Counted from the first letter of the stretch, positions 23,542 to 32,360 are shown. The stretch is 37,702 nt of DNA from Akkermansia muciniphila (GCA_945898185.1 CAMDHP010000008.1:1-37702), one strand, 5' to 3'. Notes: generated by a model not told the origin, from the letters alone. Program-made: numbers and translations.

Positions 23542-24204
23542 CTAGCGAGACTTTGAGCCGCGCGCCTCCCGCCCTACCGCCGGGAGGAAATCAAGCTGCG
23601 GCTCGCGCACAAGGTCGTAGTTTTTTAAGAGCCGGATGACCTCAAGCGTGTCGCTCTTCCGGTAGTGGCGGTTCACCTCCACCTTGTCTATCAGGTCGAG
23701 CAACATGGCACGGAACGAGATGATGCAGTCCACTCCGCGCGCTTTTAGCAGCTCGATACTTTGGCTTCGAAACGGCTCCTGCGTCGGTAGCGCGGGTAAC
23801 ACCAGTATCTTCGTCACTTCAGCCCCGGCGCCGCCGTCGGCTCCCGCCTCGCGAGCCACCGTCAGCCCCTCTGCCGGGAAAAACTTAACTACCTCGCGCT
23901 GCACGTTCTCTTCCAAAAAGCGAAACAGCTCCGGCGAGCTTTTAAGCGTCCCCGGAGTAAAAACATCCGTGTGCCACGGCTTCACCGACACGACCGCCCG
24001 GTGCAGATTCGGCAGCTCGTTTGCGAACAGAAAAAAATCCGGCTTCCGGCGCTCGCGCGACCACGTGGGATTGTAAACCACCAGGTCAATTTCTTCCTCG
24101 CCCGTCTTGCGCCTCGCTTGCACGGCATGCTTGCGCATTTGCCGGACAAAAAATCCGTTTTGTTCGAAATACTCCCTTACGATTCCTTCATCAATTGCCG
24201 CCAT
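23542..24204 (-). CDS. Unknown protein, possible nuclease-like (PD-(D/E)XK-resembling) core
   Basis: I do not recognise this 220-residue protein. An N-terminal helix (VREYFEQNGFFVRQM) is followed by EEEIDLVVYNP and later AVVSVKPWHTD. Helix, then an acidic I-D-L-V-V strand, then a strand ending in V-x-V-K is how PD-(D/E)XK nuclease folds are often written, but the usual (D/E)xK acidic residue is Ser here, so activity is doubtful and the fold itself is inference. The C-terminal half has alpha/beta segments (KILVLPALPTQEP, GVDCIISFRAMLLDLIDKV) and ends VIRLLKNYDL. It has its own promoter (24218-24246) and is read into lpxA with a 69-base gap, so it could be the first gene of the lpxA-pdxA unit. 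Confidence 0.75.
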   Translation of the reverse strand: MAAIDEGIVREYFEQNGFFVRQMRKHAVQARRKTGEEEIDLVVYNPTWSRERRKPDFFLFANELPNLHRAVVSVKPWHTDVFTPGTLKSSPELFRFLEENVQREVVKFFPAEGLTVAREAGADGGAGAEVTKILVLPALPTQEPFRSQSIELLKARGVDCIISFRAMLLDLIDKVEVNRHYRKSDTLEVIRLLKNYDLVREPQLDFLPAVGREARGSKSR

Positions 24205-24217
24205 GATGTTAAATTAA

Positions 24218-24246
24218 ATCATAAATCCTAAGCGGCTAAATCTTAA
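24218..24246 (-). promoter_or_regulatory. Sigma-70-like promoter of the unknown gene at 24204
   Basis: On the minus strand TTAAGA (24246-24241) and TATGAT (24223-24218) are separated by exactly 17 bases and lie 14 bases before the ATG. Four of six and five of six positions fit the consensus, in an unusually AT-rich patch. The transcript would have a short leader. Confidence 0.5.
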
Positions 24247-24249
24247 AGT

Positions 24250-24281
24250 GCGCGATTCGCGCGCCAGACGCGAAATCGTGC
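24250..24281 (-). terminator. Hairpin terminator after aroB
   Basis: GCGCGATTCGCG (24250-24261) pairs with CGCGAAATCGTGC (24269-24281) with one bulge, giving a stem of about 11 bp and a 7-base loop immediately before the aroB stop side. On the minus strand it is followed by ACTTTAAGATTT. It likely ends the miaA-aroB transcript; its T-rich tail overlaps the next promoter. Confidence 0.45.
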
Positions 24282-24284
24282 CGC

Positions 24285-25370
24285 CTAAAGCGCACCCACC
24301 TCGATAAACGCCTCCTCGGCCAGCGCCGCATCGATCCCTCCAAGCGCGGCGGCCCGCCCAAGCGACTCCAGGACCACAAAGCGCAGCCCGCCCGCCCGCA
24401 CTTTCTTGTCTCGACTCATTGCTGAAGTAAGCGCGGATAACGAAAGCGGTTCGCGCAGCCTTGTGGGCAGGGCGTGCGCCGCCACCACGGCATCCACCCG
24501 GGCGACCTCTGCGGCGGTGATTTTACCCAGTTTGGCCGACAGCCTCGCCGCCGCGCACAGGCCTATCGCAACCGCCTCGCCGTGCAGGTAGGTGCCGTAG
24601 CCCGTCACCTGTTCGATCGCGTGGCCGAAGGTGTGCCCGAGATTCAACAATGCCCGCCCGCCATCCTTCGCAGTCTCGTGCTCGTCGGCCTCGACGACCC
24701 GCGCCTTGATCGCACAACACCGCCGCACCACCTCCAGCAGATCCGCGCTCGCCAGCGTCAGAGGAGATTTCTCCAACCGCGCCAGCAACTCGGGGTCGGC
24801 CAGCAGCCCCGCCTTGATAATCTCCGCCATCCCGGCGGCGAACTCGCGCGACGGCAGCGTGGCCAGCAGATCCGTATCAATGTAAACCGCGAGGGGTTGG
24901 TGAAACGCGCCGACTAAATTTTTACCCGCCTCAAGGTTCAGGCCGGTTTTGCCCCCGACCGAACTGTCCACCATTGCGAGCAGCGTCGTCGGCACCTGAA
25001 TAAAGGGAATTCCCCGCAGGTAACTCGCCGCCGCGAAACCGGCCAGATCCCCGATCACACCGCCGCCGACCGCGACCAGAATGGAGCTGCGATCCAATCT
25101 CTGCGTGGCCAAGAAATCCCATACCCGGCCCAGTTCGCGCAGGCACTTGGTGCCTTCACCGGGCGGCAGCACCAAGACAGGTGCGCCCCCGGCGATCTCC
25201 GCCAGCGCACGCGGCTGGTTTTCGGCGAAGTTGGCATCGGTGACCAACGCCGCCTTACGCCCACCCGTCTTCAGCGCAGCCAGTTCGTTGCCCACTTCGG
25301 CCACGAGTCCGCCGCCGAAGTGGAGCGAGTAGCTGCGTTCACCGAGATTTACGCGGAGGGAGTTATCCAT
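24285..25370 (-). CDS. aroB: 3-dehydroquinate synthase
   Basis: Second step of the shikimate pathway, converting DAHP to 3-dehydroquinate with NAD and a divalent metal. The start at 25370 (MDNSLRVNLGERSYSLHFG) gives 361 residues; an upstream TTG at 25406 is weaker. NAD-binding VAVGGGVIGDLAGFAA, the substrate phrase PTTLLAMVDSSVGGKTGLN, metal ligands in MAEIIKAGL and LNLGHTFGHAIE, and YLHGEAVAIG are all visible. It lies 57 bases after miaA and ends at a hairpin, so miaA-aroB form a two-gene unit. Confidence 0.96.
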   Translation of the reverse strand: MDNSLRVNLGERSYSLHFGGGLVAEVGNELAALKTGGRKAALVTDANFAENQPRALAEIAGGAPVLVLPPGEGTKCLRELGRVWDFLATQRLDRSSILVAVGGGVIGDLAGFAAASYLRGIPFIQVPTTLLAMVDSSVGGKTGLNLEAGKNLVGAFHQPLAVYIDTDLLATLPSREFAAGMAEIIKAGLLADPELLARLEKSPLTLASADLLEVVRRCCAIKARVVEADEHETAKDGGRALLNLGHTFGHAIEQVTGYGTYLHGEAVAIGLCAAARLSAKLGKITAAEVARVDAVVAAHALPTRLREPLSLSALTSAMSRDKKVRAGGLRFVVLESLGRAAALGGIDAALAEEAFIEVGAL

Positions 25371-25427
25371 CCCACCACTCAAGTCGCGCCCGGCCGCACT
25401 GGTCAACCATCCGCCGCAATTGAAAAG

Positions 25428-26366
25428 TTAGCGGGACGGCTCGTCACTGAAGAGCGTCTCAACGTTCGCATCCCCGGACGCCAGCACACGCACTTTTTCC
25501 TTCGGCAACTGGGTGCGGAACCAGGTTCGCTGCTTGCGCACCAGCCCCCACGTATTTTGCGCGATCTCTGCTGCGAGCGCAGCCTCGCCGCCCGGCCGCC
25601 CGGCGTTCAGCCACACCAGCGTCTCGCGGTAACCGATCGCCGCCGCCGCACTCGGGTTTCCCGCAAGCCCTACCTCACGGAGTTGCTCGACCTCGGCAAC
25701 CAGTCCGCCAGCCAACATCGCCGCCAGCCGCGTCGAAATCCGCCTGCGCAACTCCTCCGGCTCGCGATCAAGTCGGGTGCAAACCACCGTCCAATCCACG
25801 AAGGATCCCGGCTGCGCCGCAAAATCCGCCGCGAGTCCCGCCAGGGTCTTTCCGGTGACGATACACCGCTCCAGCCCGCGCAAAACCCGCCGCGGATTCG
25901 CCGTATCCAGAGCGCCGATGCCAGCTGGATTTCGCGTCCGCAACTCCGCCACCAGTCCTTCCAGCCCGCCCTTTTCAAAGCGTGCCGAAAGCTCAGCCCT
26001 CAAATCGGCCGGCACTGCGACATCGTCGGCCACCGGCCCGAAAAAAGCTTTTAAATAAAATCCGCTTCCGCCCGTCACTAGCACCCGGCGCCCCCGTGCG
26101 ATGATTCCTTCGCACGCCGCCCGCGCGCAAGTGATGTAGCGGGTCACATCCATGCGTTCGTCCACCGCGCACATGTCAATGCAATGGTGCGGCACCCGCG
26201 CCCGCTCCTCTGCGGTCGGTTTTGCCGTGCCGATGTCCATGCCACGGTAAAACAGCGAGGCGTCACACGACACGATCTCCGCCCCGTGCCGCTGCGCCCA
26301 GCGCAGGGCCAGCTCGGTTTTTCCCGCCGCAGTGGGGCCGGTGAGAATGTAAAGTTTTCGGCACAT
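25428..26366 (-). CDS. miaA: tRNA dimethylallyltransferase
   Basis: Adds the isopentenyl group to A37 of tRNAs that read U-starting codons. The 312 residues begin with the P-loop LTGPTAAGKTELA (Lys16), followed by VSCDASLFYRGMDIGTAKPT, the Asp general base in the DASLFYRGMDIGT phrase, HHCIDM, VTGGSGFYLKAFF and the C-terminal part EVEQLREVGL and AIGYRE. Length and motif order are normal. It is divergent from the glycosyltransferase gene (93-base intergenic) and runs into aroB. Confidence 0.96.
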   Translation of the reverse strand: MCRKLYILTGPTAAGKTELALRWAQRHGAEIVSCDASLFYRGMDIGTAKPTAEERARVPHHCIDMCAVDERMDVTRYITCARAACEGIIARGRRVLVTGGSGFYLKAFFGPVADDVAVPADLRAELSARFEKGGLEGLVAELRTRNPAGIGALDTANPRRVLRGLERCIVTGKTLAGLAADFAAQPGSFVDWTVVCTRLDREPEELRRRISTRLAAMLAGGLVAEVEQLREVGLAGNPSAAAAIGYRETLVWLNAGRPGGEAALAAEIAQNTWGLVRKQRTWFRTQLPKEKVRVLASGDANVETLFSDEPSR

Positions 26367-26459
26367 AGGTTACAAACAGGTGAGGAACGAACGCTCGCGC
26401 CGCATTCTCCTGTTTTTCGTTTGCCTGCCTAACCACTCCCGACGAATCCCGACCGCAAG

Positions 26460-27647
26460 TTGAAACTCGCGCTCGTCACCGAAACTTTCCCACCAGAGAT
26501 CAACGGCGTCGCCATGACCTTGGGCCACCTCGCCGCCGGTCTCGCCAAGCGCGGGTTCAGCGTGATCGTCCACCGCCCGAGGCAAAATAAGTCCGACAGG
26601 CCGCACGTCGGCGGACCTTTTGACGAGGTGCTTCATCCGGGTCTGCCCATCCCCGGCTATTCAATGCTCCGGCTCGGGCTGCCCATGCGCGGCACCTTGC
26701 TGCGAGCTTGGCGCGTCAACCGCCCCGATGTCGTGCATGTCGCCACCGAGGGTCCCTTGGGCTGGGCCGCGCTTTCCGCCGCCGACGCGCTGGGCATCCC
26801 GCTCGCCTCAAGTTTCCACACCAACTTCCACAGCTACTCGAAGCATTACGGTTTCAACTTTCTCACCCGCCCCGCCCTCGCCTACCTGCGCTGGTTTCAC
26901 AATCGCACCCGCATCACGCTCTCGCCCACCGACGAGCTCAACGCCCAGCTCACCCGCGATGGCTTTCGTGGCATGAAGTTGCTCTCCCGCGGCGTTGACA
27001 CCGAGCTCTTTTCCCCCACCAAACGCGACCCCGCTCTGCGCGCCGATTGGGGTGCCGGCGCCGACGATCCGGTATTTATTCACGTCAGCCGCATCGCGGC
27101 GGAAAAAAACTTCGATCTGCTTTTCCGGACTTGGTCAGCCATCCGCTCCGCCCAACCGCGCGCCCGCTTCGTCGTCACCAGCGACGGCCCCTTGCGGCGC
27201 AAGCTCGAGCGAGCCTACCCGTGGGCGGTTTTCACCGGATTCCTCGACCGCGAGGAACTGGCCCGTCATTACGCTTCGGCCGACGTTTTTCTCTACCCGA
27301 GTTTAACCGAAACCTTTGGCAACGTCGTGACCGAGAGCATGGCCAGCGGACTGGCCGTCTGCGCCTACCACTACGCCGCCGCCGCCCGCTACATCCGCCA
27401 TCGCGAAAACGGCGTGGCCATCCCCCTCAACGACGAGGCCGCCTTTCTCGCCGGCTCCCTCGCGCTCGCCGCCGAGCCCAGCCTGCGCCAGTCGCTCGGC
27501 CTCATCGCCCGCGCCACCGCTGAAAGCATCCCCTGGAGCCGCGTGATAGACGGGTTCGCCCGCGATCTCAACGAGGTTGCCGCATCCGCCGGCGCTGCTG
27601 GCACCGGGTTCATGCGTGGCCCGTCGCACCTGCCCATCCGTCATTAG
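26460..27647 (+). CDS. GT4-family glycosyltransferase
   Basis: A GT-B glycosyltransferase of 395 residues, resembling the lipid- or diacylglycerol-directed enzymes such as PimB-like and MgtA-like proteins. The N-terminus (TTG start; the product begins MKLALVTETFPPEINGVAMT) carries the glycine-rich acceptor loop. SSFHTNFHSYSKHYGF and LSRGVDTELFSP follow. The donor domain shows FIHVSRIAAEKNFDLL and FLYPSLTETFGNVVTESMASG with the E-x7-E motif (Glu in TETFGNVVTE). It is followed at 11 bases by a lipid kinase and then by an LpxH-like phosphoesterase, so a membrane glycolipid acceptor is inferred. It is divergent from miaA. The exact sugar is not predictable. Confidence 0.88.
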   Translation: MKLALVTETFPPEINGVAMTLGHLAAGLAKRGFSVIVHRPRQNKSDRPHVGGPFDEVLHPGLPIPGYSMLRLGLPMRGTLLRAWRVNRPDVVHVATEGPLGWAALSAADALGIPLASSFHTNFHSYSKHYGFNFLTRPALAYLRWFHNRTRITLSPTDELNAQLTRDGFRGMKLLSRGVDTELFSPTKRDPALRADWGAGADDPVFIHVSRIAAEKNFDLLFRTWSAIRSAQPRARFVVTSDGPLRRKLERAYPWAVFTGFLDREELARHYASADVFLYPSLTETFGNVVTESMASGLAVCAYHYAAAARYIRHRENGVAIPLNDEAAFLAGSLALAAEPSLRQSLGLIARATAESIPWSRVIDGFARDLNEVAASAGAAGTGFMRGPSHLPIRH

Positions 27648-27658
27648 TCTTTCGCCCG

Positions 27659-28555
27659 ATGTCACTTCCTCGCGCCCGCTTCATCTTCAATCCCCGCTCC
27701 GGACACAATGCCCGCAATCCTTGGCTGCTCGGGCGCGCACGCGAGTTCATCGAAGAACATAAACTCGATGCCACCGTCGTGCCCACCGAGCACCCGCTAC
27801 ACGCCACCGAGCTTGCACGGCGCGCGCTGGACGAGGGTTGCGGCCTGGTGGTGGCGATTGGCGGCGATGGCACCATGAACGAGGTCGCCGCCGCGCTCGT
27901 CGGCACCGACGCCGCCTTGGGCCTGATCCCGTGCGGCTCGGGAAACGGCCTCGGTCGCCACCTCGGCATCCCAGGTCCGGGCAGGGGTGCCTTCCGCGCC
28001 CTCCTCGGTAACCGCACCCGCACGATAGACACCGGCGTCGCCGACGGCCACCCGTTCTTCAACGCCATGGGCCTCGGTTTTGACGCTGAGATCAGCGCCC
28101 GTTTCAACGCCCTCACCCGGCGCGGATTTTCCTCCTATGTGCGGACCTCCATTGGCACGCTCTTTTCGTATTCGTCTGCAAACTACACCCTTAGCGCCGA
28201 TAATGCCCCGCCAGTCACCACCCCCGGCTTCATCGTTACCGTCGCCAACTCAGACCAATACGGCAACGATTGCTACATCGCCCCGGGCGCCCGGGTGGAT
28301 GACGGCTTGCTCGACCTCACGGTGCTCAGCCGGGTGAACGGCTGGACCGCCATCCCGCTCGCCATCCGCCTTTTCGCCGGCGAAATCCACGGTGCCGCCA
28401 GCGTCACTCATCTCCGCGCCGCCCGCTTTGTGATCGAGCGCCCCGCGCCAGGCTTCATCCACACTGATGGCGAAGTCCGCCACGCCCCCGCTGCGGTCGA
28501 AATATCGGTTCGCCCCGCGAGCCTAAGGATTGTTATACCCGCCGCTGTTCCGTAA
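27659..28555 (+). CDS. Diacylglycerol kinase-like lipid kinase (YegS/DagK family)
   Basis: A soluble or membrane-associated lipid kinase. The 298 residues start with RARFIFNPRSGHNAR and carry the ATP-binding GGDGTMNEV (residues 68-76) and GSGNGLGRHLGIPG. FNAMGLGFDAEISARF is also typical of the family. The C-terminal domain has strands including ARFVIERPAPGFIHTDGEV. It starts 11 bases after the glycosyltransferase stop, so the two are translationally linked. Substrate class is lipid (diacylglycerol, ceramide or similar); the sequence does not decide which. Confidence 0.92.
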   Translation: MSLPRARFIFNPRSGHNARNPWLLGRAREFIEEHKLDATVVPTEHPLHATELARRALDEGCGLVVAIGGDGTMNEVAAALVGTDAALGLIPCGSGNGLGRHLGIPGPGRGAFRALLGNRTRTIDTGVADGHPFFNAMGLGFDAEISARFNALTRRGFSSYVRTSIGTLFSYSSANYTLSADNAPPVTTPGFIVTVANSDQYGNDCYIAPGARVDDGLLDLTVLSRVNGWTAIPLAIRLFAGEIHGAASVTHLRAARFVIERPAPGFIHTDGEVRHAPAAVEISVRPASLRIVIPAAVP

Positions 28556-28620
28556 CAATCAGGTTACCGCCCAACTGCCGCCTCGTCAGGCTCCTCTCAT
28601 TCACTCAACTCATTTTCGTA

Positions 28621-29466
28621 ATGGAAAAATCCACGCTTAAAGTCCGGACCGTTATTATCTCGGACGTCCACCTTGGCACCCACGATTGCAAGGCGCGCGA
28701 GGTTAACCATTTTCTAAAATACACTCGCTGCAACAAACTGATCCTGAACGGTGATATCATTGATGGCTGGCGGCTCAAGCAGTCCTCCTATTGGCCGAAG
28801 GCCCACACCCGCTTCATTCGCCTCGTCCTCAAAAAACTCGAGAAGCGAAACACCGAGGTCATTTACCTTCGCGGCAACCACGACGACGTCCTGAGCAAGT
28901 TCCTGCCCATGGCGTTCGAAAATCTCCACCTCGTCGAGGACCACGTGCACGAGGCCGCCAACGGCAAACGTTATCTCGTTCTCCACGGCGATGTGTTCGA
29001 CACCGTGACGAAGAACTTCGTGTTCCTCGCCTACCTCGGCGACTGGGGCTACCGGGTCCTGATGAGGCTCAACCGCCTTTACAATCGCTGGCGCACCTGG
29101 CGCGGCAAAGACTACTACTCGCTCGCCAAGGCCGTCAAAGCCCGGGTCAAGAGGGCCGTCAGCCACGTCTCGCATTTCGAGGAGCACATCTCCGCGCTCG
29201 CCAAAAGCCGTGACTGCACCGGCGTGATGTGCGGCCACATCCATACCGCCGCCGATCACATGATGGGCGACATTCACTATCTCAACAGCGGCGATTGGGT
29301 CGAGTCTCTCACCGCGATCGTCGAACACTTCGACGGTCGCTTCGAGCTGATTGACTTCGCCGATTTTAGGAAAGAATACCCATTGGAAGAAGAGAGCGCT
29401 GAGTCCGCCGACAATCAAGACACGCTTGACCTACTTGACGTTTCACCAGCCAGCCCCGCGGCCTGA
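28621..29466 (+). CDS. LpxH-like metallophosphoesterase (UDP-2,3-diacylglucosamine diphosphatase family)
   Basis: A calcineurin-like phosphoesterase of the UDP-2,3-diacylglucosamine diphosphatase family. Metal-binding motifs are complete: SDVHLGTHD (Asp15, His17), NGDIIDGW, LRGNHDD, VLHGDVFD and GHIHTAAD. After the phosphoesterase core the chain ends in an acidic tail (EEESAESADNQ). It is 281 residues, longer than classical LpxH of about 240. It lies 65 bases after the lipid kinase gene and is the third gene of the cassette. A true lipid A role (LpxH) is possible because lpxA is in the same genome, but the partners suggest a different diphosphate or phosphate lipid as substrate. Confidence 0.88.
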   Translation: MEKSTLKVRTVIISDVHLGTHDCKAREVNHFLKYTRCNKLILNGDIIDGWRLKQSSYWPKAHTRFIRLVLKKLEKRNTEVIYLRGNHDDVLSKFLPMAFENLHLVEDHVHEAANGKRYLVLHGDVFDTVTKNFVFLAYLGDWGYRVLMRLNRLYNRWRTWRGKDYYSLAKAVKARVKRAVSHVSHFEEHISALAKSRDCTGVMCGHIHTAADHMMGDIHYLNSGDWVESLTAIVEHFDGRFELIDFADFRKEYPLEEESAESADNQDTLDLLDVSPASPAA

Positions 29467-29633
29467 CTGGGAGTGCGCACCGCAGTTTGGCGAAGGCGGG
29501 TGAAAATCTACCTTCCGGGCTTCGCATGACGGGTGCGTCCGACTGCGACGGGGGGAGTATCACCACCGCCTAAAAGTTTCCTGCACAAACGCTTTCCTTC
29601 CCTGTCCCCATTTGTTCCTCTCCCGCTCCCTCC

Positions 29634-31037
29634 ATGCGTAAAGAAGTCCCCTGGTTCGTATCCCTGTGTGTGCAAGAAAACGTCCTCGATGCCAAACGCG
29701 CCGCGTTGATAGCCCACTCGCTCGCCCCCGGCGCCGACGCGCTCGCCTTCGGCCAGGCATTGCTCGACCAGGACATCACCACCGATCTCGATTTGCTCAA
29801 CCGGCTCGTCGAAGAGTCACAAACTCTCGGCGCCTCCAACGCTGAGCCGCCGCCCTTGGCCCTCGCCGCCGCGCAGAATCCCGCACAACTCTCTGGCACG
29901 CCCGCTCCCGACACATCCGACGCAGTCAAGGTAGATTTTAGCACCGTCGCCACCATGCCCGACGCCGACCTGAAGCCGTTTATGCTCGGCTTGCTCACCA
30001 CGTCGCAAAACCTCGGTGCCAGCGATCTCCATCTCTCCGCCGGCGCCGCGCCCTATATCCGCCGCATGAGAGCGCTGAGTTTCCTCAACTCCACTCCACT
30101 TACCGCCGCCGAATCACTCCGTCTCAACACCTGCTTGCTCGCGTCCGACGAGATCGAGCACTTCACCAAAAGGCGCGACTATGACTACGCGCTGGCTATG
30201 CAGGGCGGCCGTCGCATCCGCGTAAATCTCATGGAGCACAAAGACGGCTGCAAGGGCACCTACCGCATCGTCCCGGAACACATTCGCACCCCCGCCGAAC
30301 TCGGCTTTAAAAACACCGCGGTCATCGAAAAGCTCCTCAGCTACCACAACGGCCTCATCCTCGTCACGGGCCCCGTCGGCGCAGGCAAGACCACCACACT
30401 CAATTCCCTCATTGATCAGCTCAACCGCACCCGCGACGATCACATTATCACCATCGAGGATCCGATCGAGTTCCTTCACCAGAGCCAGGGTTGTAACGTC
30501 ACCCAGCGCCAGGCGGGCCACCACACCGCCTCTTTCGCCTCCGCCCTCAAAGGCGCGCTGCGCGAGGACCCCGATGTCATCGTTATCGGCGAACTTCGCG
30601 ATCTCGCCACCATCGAGCTCGCGATCAGCGCTTCCGAGACCGGCCACTTGGTGATCGGCACCATGCACACCAGCGACGCCACCTCGACGCTCAACCGTCT
30701 GCTCGACGTTTTCCCGCCCGGCCAGCAGCCCCAAATCCGCGCCATGGTCGCGCAGAGTCTCCGCGGCATCATCTGCCAGCGCCTCCTCCCCGCTAAAGCC
30801 GGCGGAGTCGCCCTCGCCTGCGAGATTCTCGTCAACACCCTCGCCGTCTCCTCCATGGTCCGTGATGGCAAAACCCAGGGCATTCCGAGCGCCCTCGATA
30901 CCGGCAAGCGCGAGGGCATGATCTCGATGGATAACTCCATCTTGAATCTCTGGAAAGAGGGTGCCGTCGCCAACGAGGTCGCCCGCACCAACATCCTCAA
31001 CAAGGCCGTTCGCCAAGCCGTCCCTGGCTCGGATTAA
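29634..31037 (+). CDS. PilT-family retraction ATPase with N-terminal extension
   Basis: Type II/IV secretion ATPase of 467 residues. The first 115 or so form an extra N-terminal region (WFVSLCVQENVLDAKRAALI then Ala/Pro-rich), of which the first 60 loosely recall small helical domains found in pilus ATPases. The core from about residue 118 (LTTSQNLGASDLHLS) has Walker A GPVGAGKTT (Lys252), the Asp box TIEDPIEF, the Walker B IVIGELRD, and the His-box ISASETGHLVIGTMHTSDA. The C-terminal phrase GKREGMISMDNSIL is typical of PilT. It is followed at 66 bases by a second PilT-family gene. Likely partner of a type IV pilus; no pilin or PilM-Q genes are in the window. Confidence 0.88.
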   Translation: MRKEVPWFVSLCVQENVLDAKRAALIAHSLAPGADALAFGQALLDQDITTDLDLLNRLVEESQTLGASNAEPPPLALAAAQNPAQLSGTPAPDTSDAVKVDFSTVATMPDADLKPFMLGLLTTSQNLGASDLHLSAGAAPYIRRMRALSFLNSTPLTAAESLRLNTCLLASDEIEHFTKRRDYDYALAMQGGRRIRVNLMEHKDGCKGTYRIVPEHIRTPAELGFKNTAVIEKLLSYHNGLILVTGPVGAGKTTTLNSLIDQLNRTRDDHIITIEDPIEFLHQSQGCNVTQRQAGHHTASFASALKGALREDPDVIVIGELRDLATIELAISASETGHLVIGTMHTSDATSTLNRLLDVFPPGQQPQIRAMVAQSLRGIICQRLLPAKAGGVALACEILVNTLAVSSMVRDGKTQGIPSALDTGKREGMISMDNSILNLWKEGAVANEVARTNILNKAVRQAVPGSD

Positions 31038-31103
31038 ACCGCCTCCGCCCCTTAAACTTAATCTTCCACCTTAATCCCGCCGCGCACCGCGCGGCGTACT
31101 CCC

Positions 31104-32192
31104 ATGCCCGCGATTGATCAACTGCTCCGCTCCATGCGCGCCAAAGATGGCTCCGATCTTCACATGATGATCGGTATTCACCCGCGCGCCCGCGTCTCCG
31201 GTTCCTTGGTGGACCTCTCTGAATTCCCTGTCGTCACCACCGAGCGCATGGAGGAACTCCTCAATGAGATCTGCGCCCCCCATCGCTGGGAGACCTTCCT
31301 CAAAAACCACGATCTCGACTTCGCTTACGAGATCCCCGGCCTGGCCCGTTTCCGCGTCAACTACCTGCGCAACGCTTGGGGCATAGCCGCCGTCTTCCGC
31401 CAAATCCCGTCAAAAATCCTCTCCTTCGACGACCTCAAACTCCCCGAATCGCTCAAAAAGCTCTGCTCGCTTCGCGAAGGGCTTGTCCTAGTCACCGGCC
31501 CGACTGGTAGTGGTAAATCTACTACCCTCGCCGCAATGATGGACTACATCAACGTCACCTCCACCCGCCACATCGTCACGGTCGAGGATCCCATCGAATT
31601 CGTTCACCAGAATAAAAAGTCTATCATCGTCCACCGCGAGGTGCTGGAACACACTGACAGCTTCGCCGACGCGCTCAAGGGCGCCATCCGCGCCGACCCC
31701 GATATCATCCTCGTCGGCGAGATGCGCCAGCTCGAGACCATCCGCCTCGCCCTCGGTTGCGCCTCCATGGGCATGCTCGTCTTCGCCACCCTGCACACCA
31801 ACAGCGCGCCCAAGACGATTGACCGTATCATTGATGCCTTCCCCGCCGACGAGCAGAACCAGATTCGCGTGACCCTAGGTTCCTGTTTGCGCGGCGTCGT
31901 CTCCCAGCTCCTTTGCAAAAAGAAGGCCGGCGGGCGCTGTGCGGTGCATGAGATTCTCCTTCCGCACGACGCCCTCGGCGGCACCATCCGCGCGGGCAAC
32001 ATCTCCGCGATCCGCAACATCATCGAAGGCTCGATGGCCGATGGCATGATTTCGATGGATGTTTCCCTTCGCCGCCGCTTCGACTCGGGTGAGATCAGCG
32101 CCCGAGAAGCTTACATGAAGGCGACCGACAAAGCCAACTTTGAGCCCCTGCTCGCCGCCGAAACCGCCGCCGGAGGCGCACCCGCGCATTAA
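31104..32192 (+). CDS. Second, divergent PilT-family ATPase
   Basis: A 362-residue PilT-type ATPase, the normal length. Visible motifs are DGSDLHMMIG, Walker A GPTGSGKSTT (Lys138), the Asp box VEDPIEFVHQ, the Walker B ILVGEMRQ and the His box FATLHTNSAPKTIDRI. The C-terminal AIRNIIEGSMADGMISMD is the PilT AIRN region. The usual AETGH before the His box reads GCASMGM here, losing the Glu-Thr-Gly. This copy is therefore more divergent there than the upstream gene, while its Walker A is the standard GPTGSGKS. A specialisation comparable to PilT/PilU is inferred. It is followed by a 168-base spacer and converges with rluD. Confidence 0.9.
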   Translation: MPAIDQLLRSMRAKDGSDLHMMIGIHPRARVSGSLVDLSEFPVVTTERMEELLNEICAPHRWETFLKNHDLDFAYEIPGLARFRVNYLRNAWGIAAVFRQIPSKILSFDDLKLPESLKKLCSLREGLVLVTGPTGSGKSTTLAAMMDYINVTSTRHIVTVEDPIEFVHQNKKSIIVHREVLEHTDSFADALKGAIRADPDIILVGEMRQLETIRLALGCASMGMLVFATLHTNSAPKTIDRIIDAFPADEQNQIRVTLGSCLRGVVSQLLCKKKAGGRCAVHEILLPHDALGGTIRAGNISAIRNIIEGSMADGMISMDVSLRRRFDSGEISAREAYMKATDKANFEPLLAAETAAGGAPAH

Positions 32193-32360
32193 AGCCATCG
32201 GGAGACTAATTCTCATTCGAATCTGGTCCGCGAGTAAGAGCGTGTTTGCGCGCGATTTGTGAGGTTAACGCAGTTTTTCTCTCCGGCGGACGCCTTGGCT
32301 CGAAGTTGCTTTCAAGCACGCTCCTAAATCGGGCATTGGTTTACCCTGAATGCGAATTTA

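Noticed and set aside
29490-29525. GCGAAG/CTTCGC inverted repeat before the first PilT-family gene
   Set aside because: Only 6 bp with a 24-base interior and no T tract; too weak to call.
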